From a virus: a DNA stretch of 64,000 nucleotides. Every line of letters begins with the position of its first letter. The stretch's first letter is position 1. The DNA lies in the IMG/VR virus record IMGVR_UViG_3300031669_000007, positions 1 through 64,000 of that record. One strand, 5' to 3'. A program made the translations under genes and the position numbers. The notes under the pieces were generated by a model. It worked only from the letters and a program-made list of their open reading frames with translations. It made no database searches and was not told where the DNA came from. This document shows, piece after piece, positions 29,052-37,522 of the stretch.

Positions 29052-29344
29052 GTTTTTTCCTTTTTAATTGGTTGCCATGTTTGGCAGTATAGATTACTAT
29101 ATTTCTGACGACCCCTAAATTTTCGTCTAATGATCCTAAAATGAAACGAACATCTTTCTGAACGAGTATCAAATGTCATCGGATCGACGTAATTTTTAAC
29201 ATTCTTCTTTATAAAAGGAAGTATGACAGTAAGATGCCAGCCGTTGTGATAGTCTTTTCCTTCAATCTGTTTCCCGAAGCAAATTATGACATCAGCTGGT
29301 GTTCTGCATCCTTCATGGCGATCTTCATATTTAAAGAGTTTCAT
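29042..29344 (-). CDS. Hypothetical basic protein
   Basis: A 100-residue protein (MKLFKYEDRHEGCRT) ending in a basic, Tyr-rich stretch (RRKFRGRQKYSNLYCQTW). Overlaps both neighbours. No family recognised. Confidence 0.5.
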   Translation of the reverse strand: MKLFKYEDRHEGCRTPADVIICFGKQIEGKDYHNGWHLTVILPFIKKNVKNYVDPMTFDTRSERCSFHFRIIRRKFRGRQKYSNLYCQTWQPIKKEKTCY

Positions 29345-29535
29345 TCTGTTCCTGACGAAGTAGGTTTAAACCACCCGTTACCTTTAAGAATAAAGTTTGT
29401 TCCTGATTGATCAAATGTTTTACGCATTGTGCTGCCGCAGTCTGTGCAACTTGCAGGCAAATCACTTTCAGTAACTTTTCTAATCTTTGTTTCTATGTTT
29501 TCACATTTAGTGCATTTGTATGTATATAACGGCAT
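29341..29535 (-). CDS. FmdB-type zinc-ribbon protein
   Basis: A 64-residue protein with the FmdB family start M-P-L-Y-T-Y-K-C-T-K-C and a second pair S-C-T-D-C-G-S. Four Cys bind zinc. The C-terminus is unstructured and Gly/Ser rich. Role unknown; sometimes linked to transcription. Confidence 0.75.
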   Translation of the reverse strand: MPLYTYKCTKCENIETKIRKVTESDLPASCTDCGSTMRKTFDQSGTNFILKGNGWFKPTSSGTE

Positions 29536-29545
29536 TATATTCCCT

Positions 29546-30193
29546 TTAGTTTTTTAATTTACAGTTTTCGCCGTGCCATCGAGAATAATTTCCCTGAGCA
29601 ATTAATTTGTGGCAATAAGGACACTCTATTTTTAATCTAGCTATCCTAAATCTTGGATTCTTTTCGCCTATTTTGCCGAACATTGGATTCTTATCTCCAA
29701 GATGCGATATTGATTTTTTAATTTTTGTTTCTTCGGAATCTTTAATAATTCCGGTTACTCCTTTATTCCATGCTACTACTCCTGGCTTACCTTTATTGTG
29801 TGCTGGTTGACCTTGTCTTGCTTCAGATATTTTAGCTCGGGTTATGTCTGAGTGTCTGCTTCCTGGTGTTGCTCCATCTAACCCGTTTTCTGGTTTTTCA
29901 TTTGCCCATATCTTTTTGCCAGTTAAACTATCTTTGGCATTTACTATATCCCATTGATCTGAACACATTAACGCAAATTTAACTAATTCGTCTTTCTCGG
30001 TGAATAAACAGTACCAAATAGTTTCAACTTTGCTGCCGTGTTTCTTTAAGTGCCTTTTCCAATATCGGCCAGATCCTCTATATGAAATCACTCTGCCATG
30101 ACTACCCGTTGTTTTACAAAAATATTTTAAGCCTGTTACAGAATGCTGTTTAATACACAAATAAGTTGTTCTGAATTCCGCCTCATTATTCAT
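29546..30193 (-). CDS. GIY-YIG-type homing endonuclease
   Basis: A 215-residue paralogue of the 14838-15602 endonuclease: T-Y-L-C-I-K-Q-H-S-V-T-G-L-K-Y-F, R-G-S-G-R-Y-W, E-T-I-W-Y-C-L-F and E-K-P-E-N-G-L-D-G. The usual 'Y-I-G' Gly is changed here (K-Y-F-C-K-T). The C-terminus holds H-S-D-I-T-R-A-K-I-S-E-A-R-Q-G (NUMOD-like) and a zinc knuckle (C-P-Y-C-H) not present in its paralogues. Inserted next to nrdB, a frequent target of such genes. Confidence 0.7.
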   Translation of the reverse strand: MNNEAEFRTTYLCIKQHSVTGLKYFCKTTGSHGRVISYRGSGRYWKRHLKKHGSKVETIWYCLFTEKDELVKFALMCSDQWDIVNAKDSLTGKKIWANEKPENGLDGATPGSRHSDITRAKISEARQGQPAHNKGKPGVVAWNKGVTGIIKDSEETKIKKSISHLGDKNPMFGKIGEKNPRFRIARLKIECPYCHKLIAQGNYSRWHGENCKLKN

Positions 30194-30215
30194 ACTATTC
30201 CTTGAACTATAATAG

Positions 30216-30223
30216 TATTTATT
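30216..30223 (-). promoter_or_regulatory. Late-type promoter AATAAATA
   Basis: Minus-strand AATAAATA 22 bases before the endonuclease ATG, with AAGGA between them. Gives the inserted gene its own late promoter and ribosome-binding site. Confidence 0.5.
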
Positions 30224-30243
30224 CTATTGTTAGAGACGATAAA

Positions 30244-31341
30244 TTAAAAGTCGGTGTCAAACATAATATCGTCGTCATCCTTAGTTACTACTCCGACCTT
30301 GTACTGGTTATTATCCTGTTCTTGTGGTGCTGCCTGTGTCTTACTAATATTAATCCAGTCTTCCATGTGAGGCATTGGATTATGACGAGGAAACTTGTAC
30401 TCGCTTTCCAGATCTAAAAATTTATGAACTGGTGCTGCGTTATACATTACCCACGACTTAACTGTGGCTGCATTTGCTCCAACTAATTCTCTGCCTTCAC
30501 TAAACAAATAGTCAGTCCACACCATCTCTGATTCAACTATGTCATTAAATAGTTTTTCAATACGCGGCTTTAATCTTAAATATGCTTCTTTACCTCGCTC
30601 AGTTTGCAGTTCTACTCTCAATACTTCCTTATCGAGCTCAACGTGTACTTCAAGCTCGTCCTGTGCAATCTTTTGAACTGCTTTTCCAATACTTTGGAAC
30701 CAGCCCGTGCTGCAAATAGTAAATGTGATTGCAAAGCTTGCCATAAATTGCACTCTCTCTAATAAGAACAATGCAATGATTGCCATAAAGAGTGAATCAT
30801 ACGATTGTTCTGCTGTCATCTCTCCTAATGCATAACGATGTGAAACTTTGAATACATCATCAAATACTTCTTTGATAGTAGTTAAGCGAACTAAGCTTTC
30901 TCTTACTGCAAGGATATCTGTTAATACTAACTCTGGATTATCAAAGCTCATACGAACAATTTCACTGTAGGTTGCTGAGTGAATAACCTCGTTATCTGAA
31001 ATTCTTTGCCATGCTGCCCACAATGAACTATCAGTAATGAATGGAGCTAGTACAGGAGCAATGTTTCTTGATGCAACACTGTCTGCTTCCCATTGCCACG
31101 CGAGTGTTCGTATCATCATATCATACACTGACTTAGGACAGTTCTTAAAATCTAAGTTGCACTGACTATAGTCAAACTCATCCTCTGACCAGTCTAAGCT
31201 TTTCATTGTTTTATAGATTGCCCAAATTTTAGGATAGTGTTTATTTACTGTGTCAAACACACCAGGATCTTCACCAAAAAATAGCGGTGACTTATCGTGA
31301 TATTGTTTTACTGTTTTATTTACGTTAAATACTTTTGTCAT
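30244..31341 (-). CDS. nrdB: Ribonucleotide reductase small subunit, class I
   Basis: A 365-residue protein that holds the diiron-tyrosyl radical cofactor. Ligands are visible as W-E-A-D-S (Asp 86), E-V-I-H-S-A-T-Y (Glu 117, His 120 and radical Tyr 124) and the later E-x-x-H of E-L-E-V-H-V-E-L. The acidic end D-D-D-D-I-M-F-D-T-D-F binds the large subunit. With NrdA it makes dNDPs for phage DNA synthesis. Confidence 0.95.
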   Translation of the reverse strand: MTKVFNVNKTVKQYHDKSPLFFGEDPGVFDTVNKHYPKIWAIYKTMKSLDWSEDEFDYSQCNLDFKNCPKSVYDMMIRTLAWQWEADSVASRNIAPVLAPFITDSSLWAAWQRISDNEVIHSATYSEIVRMSFDNPELVLTDILAVRESLVRLTTIKEVFDDVFKVSHRYALGEMTAEQSYDSLFMAIIALFLLERVQFMASFAITFTICSTGWFQSIGKAVQKIAQDELEVHVELDKEVLRVELQTERGKEAYLRLKPRIEKLFNDIVESEMVWTDYLFSEGRELVGANAATVKSWVMYNAAPVHKFLDLESEYKFPRHNPMPHMEDWINISKTQAAPQEQDNNQYKVGVVTKDDDDIMFDTDF

Positions 31342-31365
31342 TTGTCTTCTTTCTTCGTTGTGTTG

Positions 31366-33672
31366 TTATAAACTGCACGACTCACAGTAGTCGTCGCCAT
31401 TATTTGAATCAGATACTGTGTCGCTTGTAATAGCGTTACTACTTTCAATTGCATTTTCATTTGATCCAAGCTCAACGCCCTTGCTTGTTAAACTATTTAC
31501 ATAATAGCGTGATTTCATTCCATACTTTATCATATCTATGTAGTCTTGTATCATTTCCGTACTAGATACTTTCTGGTCACCTTGTATTTTTACAAAGAAG
31601 TCAGCACTAATTCCTTGATCGCACCATTTTTGCATAATAGCATAAACTTTAATCATGTCGCTAGTTTTTATATCCCATGCGAATTGATATTTGTTCTTTA
31701 ACTTTGTTGCGTCAGGAGCACACCAATGGTTGATTAGTGTATCGTTTGTTTTCATTAAATAGAACTCACGGATTGGGTACGGCCCGTTTGTGGTGCCAGA
31801 TGAAATAGTTGAGGATTCTCCTGGCATGTGTGCAACTAACACTGAATTACGAATACCACCGTTCTTAATAATGTCTTTACGCAATAAGTCCCAGTCACGC
31901 TTGTTCTCTACTGTAACTAACTCATCGACACGTTTTTCGTATGTATCAAGCGGTAACCATCCCTGTGGCCATTTTGTTTTGTGCATCCAAGGAGCATTCC
32001 CTAGCTCTTTGCCTAATCTTAGGCTTGCGTTGATTAAGTGCCACATATGAGTCTCTGATAACTCATGAATAAAATCCCTACCGCCTTGCTCTGAGTATAA
32101 GAAACCTTTCTTCGCCATTAGATGTGCAAGACCTAATATACCAACACCTGCGCTCAGTCTTGCTTTTGCTGTGTGTTCCAAGTTAGGGAACACATAGTCG
32201 CTTTTGAAGATACATTTGTCAATCATCTTCAGTGCATAGTAGGCTGCATCGGCGTATTGATCATCTGACTCAATATTACTGACGATAATGCCCGCAATAC
32301 TGCAAAGACCAATTTCTCCGTCGCCTTCTTCGTATTCTTCTTTATACAATTCTGCTACGCTCTCGTATCCTTTAGTTACAAGGTCAATCTCTTGGCACAA
32401 ATTGCTTGAATAGATTTTTTCTAAGAAAGGAGTATGCTGGTTCATCATATCAGTAATATGTAGATATTGAACACCAGTTTCGTAGCTCTGTGTTAAGGCA
32501 CCAAGCAACAACTCACGAGCATTTACTTTGATGGTTGCTTTTCCCGATTCGACATATTCGTTATATAGTCTCTCAAACTCGGATGTATCACTACTGTACT
32601 GTGCTTCGTATAAGTCGGGAGCATCGGCAATAGAGAAGAGGTAAATGTCTTCTTTCTTTGCTACTTTGCGGGCAAAAAACTTGTTTGAACCAAAGCTGTA
32701 ATGACATCCACCAATCTTTTTATTTGCTGGTGTCATTGGGTGACGTAATTTCTGAATTACTTCTACTTCTGGATCATAAGCCGTGTAATGAACAGTGCTT
32801 GCTCCGCCACGCCCATTTTGTAGATTAGCTTGAATAGCACCAACCATTGATCTATAATATGGAAGCTTTCCTTGATGCTGGATCATTCCGCTTCTAATTG
32901 AATCACCCAACGAACGTGTCTTAATATGTGTTCCGATACCTGCACTCATACATGTCATCATATATGAAATGTGATCACCTGCTGCTAAACTTGGAGCAGA
33001 ATCTTTCGTAGTGTAAAGACAGCAAGATGCGTAGCCGTTTAATTTTGTTCCAAGGTTTACGAAGTTTGGTGTTGGGCAGTTAATGCGATTATAACTAAAG
33101 TGATCATACCATGCCTTCACATGAACTAAACGTTCCGCTGGATTTTCGTCTTCGGCAAGAGCCATTGCCATACGCATATAAACAAACTGCGGAGATTCAT
33201 ATTCTTTACCTGTCAGCTTGTTGCGTAAAGAATATTTGTATCTGATTTGATTTAGTTGATAATGTGGATATTTAAGATCTCGCTTATGGTCAATTATCTT
33301 CTCCACTGCACTGTATTCCTCGTCTGAGTAATCTAATGTTACCATTAAACCATCAGTGGCCAATGATCTATGTAGATCATTTACGGTAGGGCGACCGTCA
33401 GGGTAAGTTATGCGCTCAATCAATGACGCATATAGTCTACCGGCCATTCTATTGTATTCCCAAGTTTTCTTACTCAGACACACTTTAATTAATGTTTCTT
33501 GTAGCTGTTGACTTGTGCATTCCTCTGGACATTGGTTAACTGTATCAATTACTATGGTTGACCAATCTACATGTGGTCCGAGAGTTTTTGCTGCCCACAC
33601 TCCCCACCCATTTAATTTACTAGGAATGAATTCTTCCGTAGTACCGTTACGTTTCAAAATAGTTTTTATCAT
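31366..33672 (-). CDS. nrdA: Ribonucleotide reductase large subunit, class I
   Basis: A 768-residue protein with a shortened ATP-cone region, then the catalytic barrel: Y-A-S-C-C-L-Y-T and G-L-C-S-I-A-G supply the redox cysteines, N-L-C-Q-E-I the thiyl-radical Cys with its Asn/Glu neighbours, and S-G-T-T-N-G-P-Y-P-I-R the radical-transfer end. The C-terminal pair C-E-S-C reduces the active site. Adjacent nrdB is downstream. AAAAAAGG lies before the ATG. Length matches T4 NrdA. Confidence 0.95.
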   Translation of the reverse strand: MIKTILKRNGTTEEFIPSKLNGWGVWAAKTLGPHVDWSTIVIDTVNQCPEECTSQQLQETLIKVCLSKKTWEYNRMAGRLYASLIERITYPDGRPTVNDLHRSLATDGLMVTLDYSDEEYSAVEKIIDHKRDLKYPHYQLNQIRYKYSLRNKLTGKEYESPQFVYMRMAMALAEDENPAERLVHVKAWYDHFSYNRINCPTPNFVNLGTKLNGYASCCLYTTKDSAPSLAAGDHISYMMTCMSAGIGTHIKTRSLGDSIRSGMIQHQGKLPYYRSMVGAIQANLQNGRGGASTVHYTAYDPEVEVIQKLRHPMTPANKKIGGCHYSFGSNKFFARKVAKKEDIYLFSIADAPDLYEAQYSSDTSEFERLYNEYVESGKATIKVNARELLLGALTQSYETGVQYLHITDMMNQHTPFLEKIYSSNLCQEIDLVTKGYESVAELYKEEYEEGDGEIGLCSIAGIIVSNIESDDQYADAAYYALKMIDKCIFKSDYVFPNLEHTAKARLSAGVGILGLAHLMAKKGFLYSEQGGRDFIHELSETHMWHLINASLRLGKELGNAPWMHKTKWPQGWLPLDTYEKRVDELVTVENKRDWDLLRKDIIKNGGIRNSVLVAHMPGESSTISSGTTNGPYPIREFYLMKTNDTLINHWCAPDATKLKNKYQFAWDIKTSDMIKVYAIMQKWCDQGISADFFVKIQGDQKVSSTEMIQDYIDMIKYGMKSRYYVNSLTSKGVELGSNENAIESSNAITSDTVSDSNNGDDYCESCSL

Positions 33673-33756
33673 ATTGCCTTTTTTATTGTATTGTATTTAC
33701 GAGTGACGCTGAGTAACCAAACTATTTACTGTTCGATTTGTGTTTTCTTGTTTATC

Positions 33757-34287
33757 TTATATAAATGATATGCTGTTGTAGGTAAGTATTGCAGGATTTC
33801 CTGAAGATGATGTGTATGTCATGCTCAGTGAGTTTGCCGTAATAGTTGTGTTTGGTATCAACGTAATACCCAGATTATTTGTTTCAACGTAATCATCTTC
33901 GTATGCTACTGCAGAACCATCGGACAACATTGCTATTTTCATTGATCCTGTTCTCTCATCTAAATCACGAGTAATTGAGTAACTCATTATAACTGAACTG
34001 AAATTACTGTCAATTACTGTGGATAGAGTCGGTACAGAAACATTTGCAGATAACGGTGTATATAACATGGCTGCCCCGTTTCCGGAAATGCCTGCTAAAT
34101 CTAAGTCAGTTAGTATTCTAGTACTCTGTCCAGGAAGAGGAGAACCTTCAGATAACGTTCCATTGCCAATATATAATTCTCTAGTATCAACTGCCCAACC
34201 AAGTTCTGCGCTTGTTAGTGTGCTTGAAGATAAATCTGATCGTAATCCTCTTCGAAGTTGTATGCGACTGATTTGTAAAATTGCCAT
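33757..34287 (-). CDS. Tail-fibre-like structural protein
   Basis: A 176-residue protein. The start I-Q-L-R-R-G-L-R-S-D and A-E-L-G-W-A-V-D-T-R-E-L-Y-I-G-N-G form the repeat-like unit common at the N-terminus of phage fibre and structural proteins ('LRRG ... GELxxxxDTxxLxIGxG'). The rest is beta-rich and Ser/Thr rich. Virion surface role inferred. Confidence 0.65.
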   Translation of the reverse strand: MAILQISRIQLRRGLRSDLSSSTLTSAELGWAVDTRELYIGNGTLSEGSPLPGQSTRILTDLDLAGISGNGAAMLYTPLSANVSVPTLSTVIDSNFSSVIMSYSITRDLDERTGSMKIAMLSDGSAVAYEDDYVETNNLGITLIPNTTITANSLSMTYTSSSGNPAILTYNSISFI

Positions 34288-34302
34288 TGTTTTATGTCCT
34301 AA

Positions 34303-34872
34303 TTACTCAATAATTGCTGTATAATCTTCTTTAATGTATGATGAACCTGTCTTAAACATTGGCCAGTCAGAAAAATCGCCAGTATTTTCTATCATAATAC
34401 GCCAATCCGTAGATCCACCACTACTGTAAAAATTATTTAATGTATCAATATCAAATGGTTCATTCTGCCCAGCTTTGATATTATGCCATTGTTTCTTAAA
34501 TCTTGATAATCCCTTAACTACTTCTTGCATATCAGGAGAATGTATCTTACCCAAAAATAATGGGTTTTTCGCCAATCTTGATTTATAAAACCAGAGCATT
34601 TTAGAAAATATCTTTTGTCCTCTATATTCTTCTTTAACCCAAATATCATCGACTATGTTCTTATCATTCAATGAAGTATATGCTATTAGTTGATTCCTGT
34701 ACCATAAAGAATAATAGTCATTATATTGTCTAACTTGATATTGTTCAATATCTGCGATATATTTCCCGTGTGTTAGCCACAACTCAGAGTGTTCTTCCCC
34801 AAACTTTTTTGCAAGGTTAGAATAATCTGGACCTCGCCAAGGCATTTCGCTTATAAATTCTATGGATCTCAT
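34303..34872 (-). CDS. GNAT-like acetyltransferase with capsid-targeting-like leader
   Basis: A 189-residue protein. The N-terminus M-R-S-I-E-F-I-S-E-M resembles the T4 internal-protein leader, with a cleavage-type I-S-E. The body has W-V-K-E-E-Y-R-G-Q-K-I-F-S-K-M-L, matching GNAT motif A (acetyl-CoA binding). Start 34872 is chosen because CATAAATA ends 4 bases upstream; an adjacent in-frame ATG at 34875 is possible. Likely packaged and delivered enzyme; inference. Confidence 0.55.
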   Translation of the reverse strand: MRSIEFISEMPWRGPDYSNLAKKFGEEHSELWLTHGKYIADIEQYQVRQYNDYYSLWYRNQLIAYTSLNDKNIVDDIWVKEEYRGQKIFSKMLWFYKSRLAKNPLFLGKIHSPDMQEVVKGLSRFKKQWHNIKAGQNEPFDIDTLNNFYSSGGSTDWRIMIENTGDFSDWPMFKTGSSYIKEDYTAIIE

Positions 34873-34876
34873 CATG

Positions 34877-34884
34877 TATTTATG
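34877..34884 (-). promoter_or_regulatory. Late-type promoter CATAAATA abutting start
   Basis: Minus-strand CATAAATA followed by CATG-ATG. A transcript started at the usual distance would begin in the start codons. Confidence 0.5.
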
Positions 34885-35595
34885 CTAAGAGAGGCGATAG
34901 AACTTCTCAACCCTCGCCAACCATTTTTCTACATAAATATCCCACTCATCGCCTTCGACCACCCACTGTTGATACTCACATGCTCGACTACACATTAAGA
35001 TAACGCCAGTGCGTATATTTGTTTTATGTACTTCGTTGTGTGCCATTGCATAGGCAACAAGCTGAGTCTTATAATCCTCAACCCACTCGTCCTTTTTAGG
35101 CTTATTGGTCTGTTTATAGTCGAGAATTGACTCTTTTCCGTTCCAAATACCAGCCAAATCTGTTGACCCTGCATAGAGTCCTGGATAGTAAACGGGGACT
35201 TCCGTTCCCCATATCTCGTCCATATGAACTAGGCCCTTTTCTATAATTTGTTGTGCCATTGGATGAGCAATCTGTTGAACAGTGTTTGTTCCTGGGGCTT
35301 TGGATTCACCCAAGCAATATTGTTCGAGCATCTTATGCATCGTCGTTCCAACTCCGGCTGCTTCTGTTGTGATAGTTTGGGCTGCTTGATGTCCTACTCT
35401 TTTACGCCAATTTTGTAGGGCTGCTTTAGATTCCTCAGACTTGGTCTTATCTAAGATAGTTGTGACCGAGGGGAGTTTGCTACCGTCAGGAGTATCATAT
35501 AATCGTTTGCCATCTACTATGGCTCTGGACATTGCTTGATACGTGAATTTTTCTACAATCGGTATTTGTTTTTGTGGGTTAGTTATAAGTGTCAT
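34885..35595 (-). CDS. PD-(D/E)XK nuclease (RecB/Cas4-like)
   Basis: A 236-residue nuclease. G-T-T-M-H-K-M-L-E gives the N-terminal His; Y-A-G-S-T-D-L-A-G-I-W gives the first Asp; S-I-L-D-Y-K-Q-T gives the D-x-K pair; Y-K-T-Q-L-V-A-Y-A gives the Q-x-x-x-Y motif. Likely acts on phage DNA during recombination or packaging. The Cys cluster of Cas4 is absent. A TTGCTT-16-TATACA promoter lies upstream. Confidence 0.75.
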   Translation of the reverse strand: MTLITNPQKQIPIVEKFTYQAMSRAIVDGKRLYDTPDGSKLPSVTTILDKTKSEESKAALQNWRKRVGHQAAQTITTEAAGVGTTMHKMLEQYCLGESKAPGTNTVQQIAHPMAQQIIEKGLVHMDEIWGTEVPVYYPGLYAGSTDLAGIWNGKESILDYKQTNKPKKDEWVEDYKTQLVAYAMAHNEVHKTNIRTGVILMCSRACEYQQWVVEGDEWDIYVEKWLARVEKFYRLS

Positions 35596-35603
35596 GCATT
35601 AAT

Positions 35604-35631
35604 TGTATAACAACATACCATCAAAAAGCAA
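35604..35631 (-). promoter_or_regulatory. Possible promoter of the nuclease gene
   Basis: TTGCTT, 16-base spacer, TATACA on the minus strand just before the nuclease ATG. Weaker than the other early promoters. Confidence 0.4.
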
Positions 35632-35633
35632 GT

Positions 35634-36056
35634 TTATTGGCGATTTTTTGCTGCGCTTTTTGCCATATTCGAAACTGTTTCTTCCGAATCTTGTTCCGGC
35701 GACGTGTGTTCTTCACCGCTATCTTCGCCGTCGCCAGTATGCTCTTCATCGGAATCTTCATCCGAATCAGATGCAAGCTCGATTGTATCTTTATTGAAGG
35801 TTTTGATTAGGTCTTTTACTGCGTCATTGTTTTCGAATGCGTCAACAAGTGCATTATAATCGAATGTAGTATCGCCAGCGTTCTGAACCAATTGAATCAA
35901 GCTATCGGTGCGTAGTTTTGCAGATAGTTCTTTATCTTCAGAACGCTTCTTTAAGAACATAAGAACAGGCATAAGATTTGAAGATAGTGTATCTTCGCCG
36001 CCACCTAATTGATCTTCTGCTGATGCATCTTCAAATACTATTTCTCTTATTTTCAT
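35634..36056 (-). CDS. Acidic protein with capsid-targeting-like leader
   Basis: A 140-residue protein starting M-K-I-R-E-I-V-F-E-D-A, which fits the T4 internal-protein leader with an F-E or V-F-E cleavage position. The C-terminal 45 residues are extremely acidic (repeats of D-S-D-E-D-S-D-E-E). Acidic tail and leader fit a head-core or packaged protein. Starts at the stop of the 36056-36787 gene. Confidence 0.55.
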   Translation of the reverse strand: MKIREIVFEDASAEDQLGGGEDTLSSNLMPVLMFLKKRSEDKELSAKLRTDSLIQLVQNAGDTTFDYNALVDAFENNDAVKDLIKTFNKDTIELASDSDEDSDEEHTGDGEDSGEEHTSPEQDSEETVSNMAKSAAKNRQ

Positions 36057-36787
36057 TAACGACGCTCTCTACCAAGTGATTCCGGACCACCTGCGGCTGC
36101 ATCATCTGCGCCAAATTCATCTGGAGGAGCTTCACCGCCAAACTCATCTGCGCCGCCCATTTCGTCTGGAAGTCCTGCACCAGGCATACCTTCTGCTCCT
36201 GCTACGCCCGACATATCCATTGGTTCTTCTTGAGCTTCGCCGGTTAATGCGCGAGCTGCGCCGTCTACGCCATCGCGTGATTGGTTAAGTTGTTGTGATA
36301 ATGTTCCTAATACTTGTCCTACTGAGTTTTTGAATTGATCTGCTTGTGCTGCGCCAATCTGATCACGGATAGTGTCAATAAGTGCAGGAAGCTGTTCGTT
36401 CTGTAGTTTGCCTACTTTTTCGATCATGTCTTGAACTGTGTCAACCATGTCTTTTGCTGCAAGAATAGCTTCTGACTTTCCTAGCTCGCCTTCTTTTAAT
36501 TTACGCTTTGTTCTTTCTTTTGATTCTACTAATTTAGTTGCATCAATGAAGCGGGATAATCCTTCAAAGACAATAAGCATTTCTAAATACTGCGGGTCTT
36601 GTTCAGCTGTATGGATTAGGCTGCTTTTACGGATAGCATTGACTGCCTCCATAATCTTATCACGCATTGCTTCTGCTTTTGCTAGTGTTAGAGCTTCATA
36701 ATTGATTTTGAATCCAAAACGTGACTCGGTCACTTTGTTTAGTTTCTTCATTGATGGCTTGTTTTTTGTCATATCTGTCAGTTTCAT
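36056..36787 (-). CDS. Putative prohead core/structural protein
   Basis: A 243-residue protein: basic start (MKLTDMTKNKPSMKKLN), a helical body with long amphipathic helices (about 30-170) and a Gly/Asp/Glu/Pro-rich C-terminal 60 residues (M-P-G-A-G-L-P-D-E-M-G-G). Candidate V-T-E-S and L-K-E-G sites could be prohead-protease sites. Behind an exact late promoter at 36819-36826. Head role is inferred. Confidence 0.5.
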   Translation of the reverse strand: MKLTDMTKNKPSMKKLNKVTESRFGFKINYEALTLAKAEAMRDKIMEAVNAIRKSSLIHTAEQDPQYLEMLIVFEGLSRFIDATKLVESKERTKRKLKEGELGKSEAILAAKDMVDTVQDMIEKVGKLQNEQLPALIDTIRDQIGAAQADQFKNSVGQVLGTLSQQLNQSRDGVDGAARALTGEAQEEPMDMSGVAGAEGMPGAGLPDEMGGADEFGGEAPPDEFGADDAAAGGPESLGRERR

Positions 36788-36818
36788 GTTTGTGGTTTCC
36801 TATTAAAAACGCTTAATG

Positions 36819-36826
36819 TATTTATA
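36819..36826 (-). promoter_or_regulatory. Late promoter TATAAATA
   Basis: Exact minus-strand TATAAATA 31 bases upstream of the 36056-36787 gene, with AGGAAA near the ATG. Confidence 0.7.
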
Positions 36827-36840
36827 CTCAATTAAATAAT

Positions 36841-37347
36841 TTAAGAAAGTTTTCTAATTAATCGCTTCACCGCTGCAACATTGTTCTCTAAATCTTGTTT
36901 AATTAATCTAAGTTTACCTTTTGTTTCTTCATAGCGGCTTGAGTATAAGTCTATCTTAAATTGATCCTTGGCCGCATGAGCAGCATCTAATCTAACCCTG
37001 AATATAGACTTATCCAAGTCAAGTTTCCCTACATATAAATCTATTCTATATAATTCTTTTGCGGCATCTACTCTGCCCAAGTGCATTAAAGAACAATAGA
37101 AAATAGCACTTCTCTTATCAGTGAACTCTAACTCTTCTACACGCCAACATATATCTGACACCTTCTCTACTTTATATGTTGCAACGAGATAGTCTCCATT
37201 CTGAAGTAGCATACAGATGGGTAACTTGCTCTTTTTTTGAAGTTCTAGCAGTTCGTTTCTTGTCCACTCAGTTACGCGATGTAAGCCGTATGCCTCAATG
37301 ACGTCTAATTTTTTATCGGATTTTTTTAAGATAGATTGTTTTGCCAT
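36841..37347 (-). CDS. Conserved T4-like phage hypothetical
   Basis: Start at 37347 (MAKQSILKKSDKKLDV). The 168-residue product contains I-E-A-Y-G-L-H-R-V-T-E-W-T-R-N-E-L-L-E and R-S-A-I-F-Y-C-S-L-M-H-L-G, a pattern I associate with a protein family widespread in marine T4-like phages. The C-terminal half is helical with Tyr/Lys repeats. Function unknown. Confidence 0.65.
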   Translation of the reverse strand: MAKQSILKKSDKKLDVIEAYGLHRVTEWTRNELLELQKKSKLPICMLLQNGDYLVATYKVEKVSDICWRVEELEFTDKRSAIFYCSLMHLGRVDAAKELYRIDLYVGKLDLDKSIFRVRLDAAHAAKDQFKIDLYSSRYEETKGKLRLIKQDLENNVAAVKRLIRKLS

Positions 37348-37522
37348 CGTTTTTAGTTCTCTTAAGGACATCTTTCTTAACTAGGCTACTGGCAATTAGC
37401 TGTTCTCTTGGATTTAGACTCTTCTTAAATACTCCGCCTGTCTCATTAAATTTCGACAATACTTCCCATTCCTCATTATTAAGTGGTATAGAAATATTGT
37501 TTAATAACTCGACGATTTTAAT
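37313..37522 (-). CDS. Hypothetical protein, start codon lost or ATT
   Basis: The frame ending TAA at 37313 encodes I-K-I-V-E-L-L-N-N-I-S, E-E-W-E-V-L-S-K-F, R-E-Q-L-I-A-S-S-L-V-K-K-D-V-L and D-G-K-T-I-Y-L-K, an ordered helix-turn-helix-like sequence. It has no ATG, GTG or TTG at the expected place. An ATT at 37522 lies 7 bases after GGGAG and overlaps the stop of the homing endonuclease upstream. That insertion probably replaced the original start. 69 residues; may still be translated from ATT. Confidence 0.55.
   Translation of the reverse strand: MKIVELLNNISIPLNNEEWEVLSKFNETGGVFKKSLNPREQLIASSLVKKDVLKRTKNDGKTIYLKKIR

Noticed and set aside
34885-35595. Cas4 assignment for the PD-(D/E)XK nuclease
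   Set aside because: The nuclease motifs are present but the four-Cys iron-sulfur cluster is not, and no CRISPR array or other cas gene is nearby.
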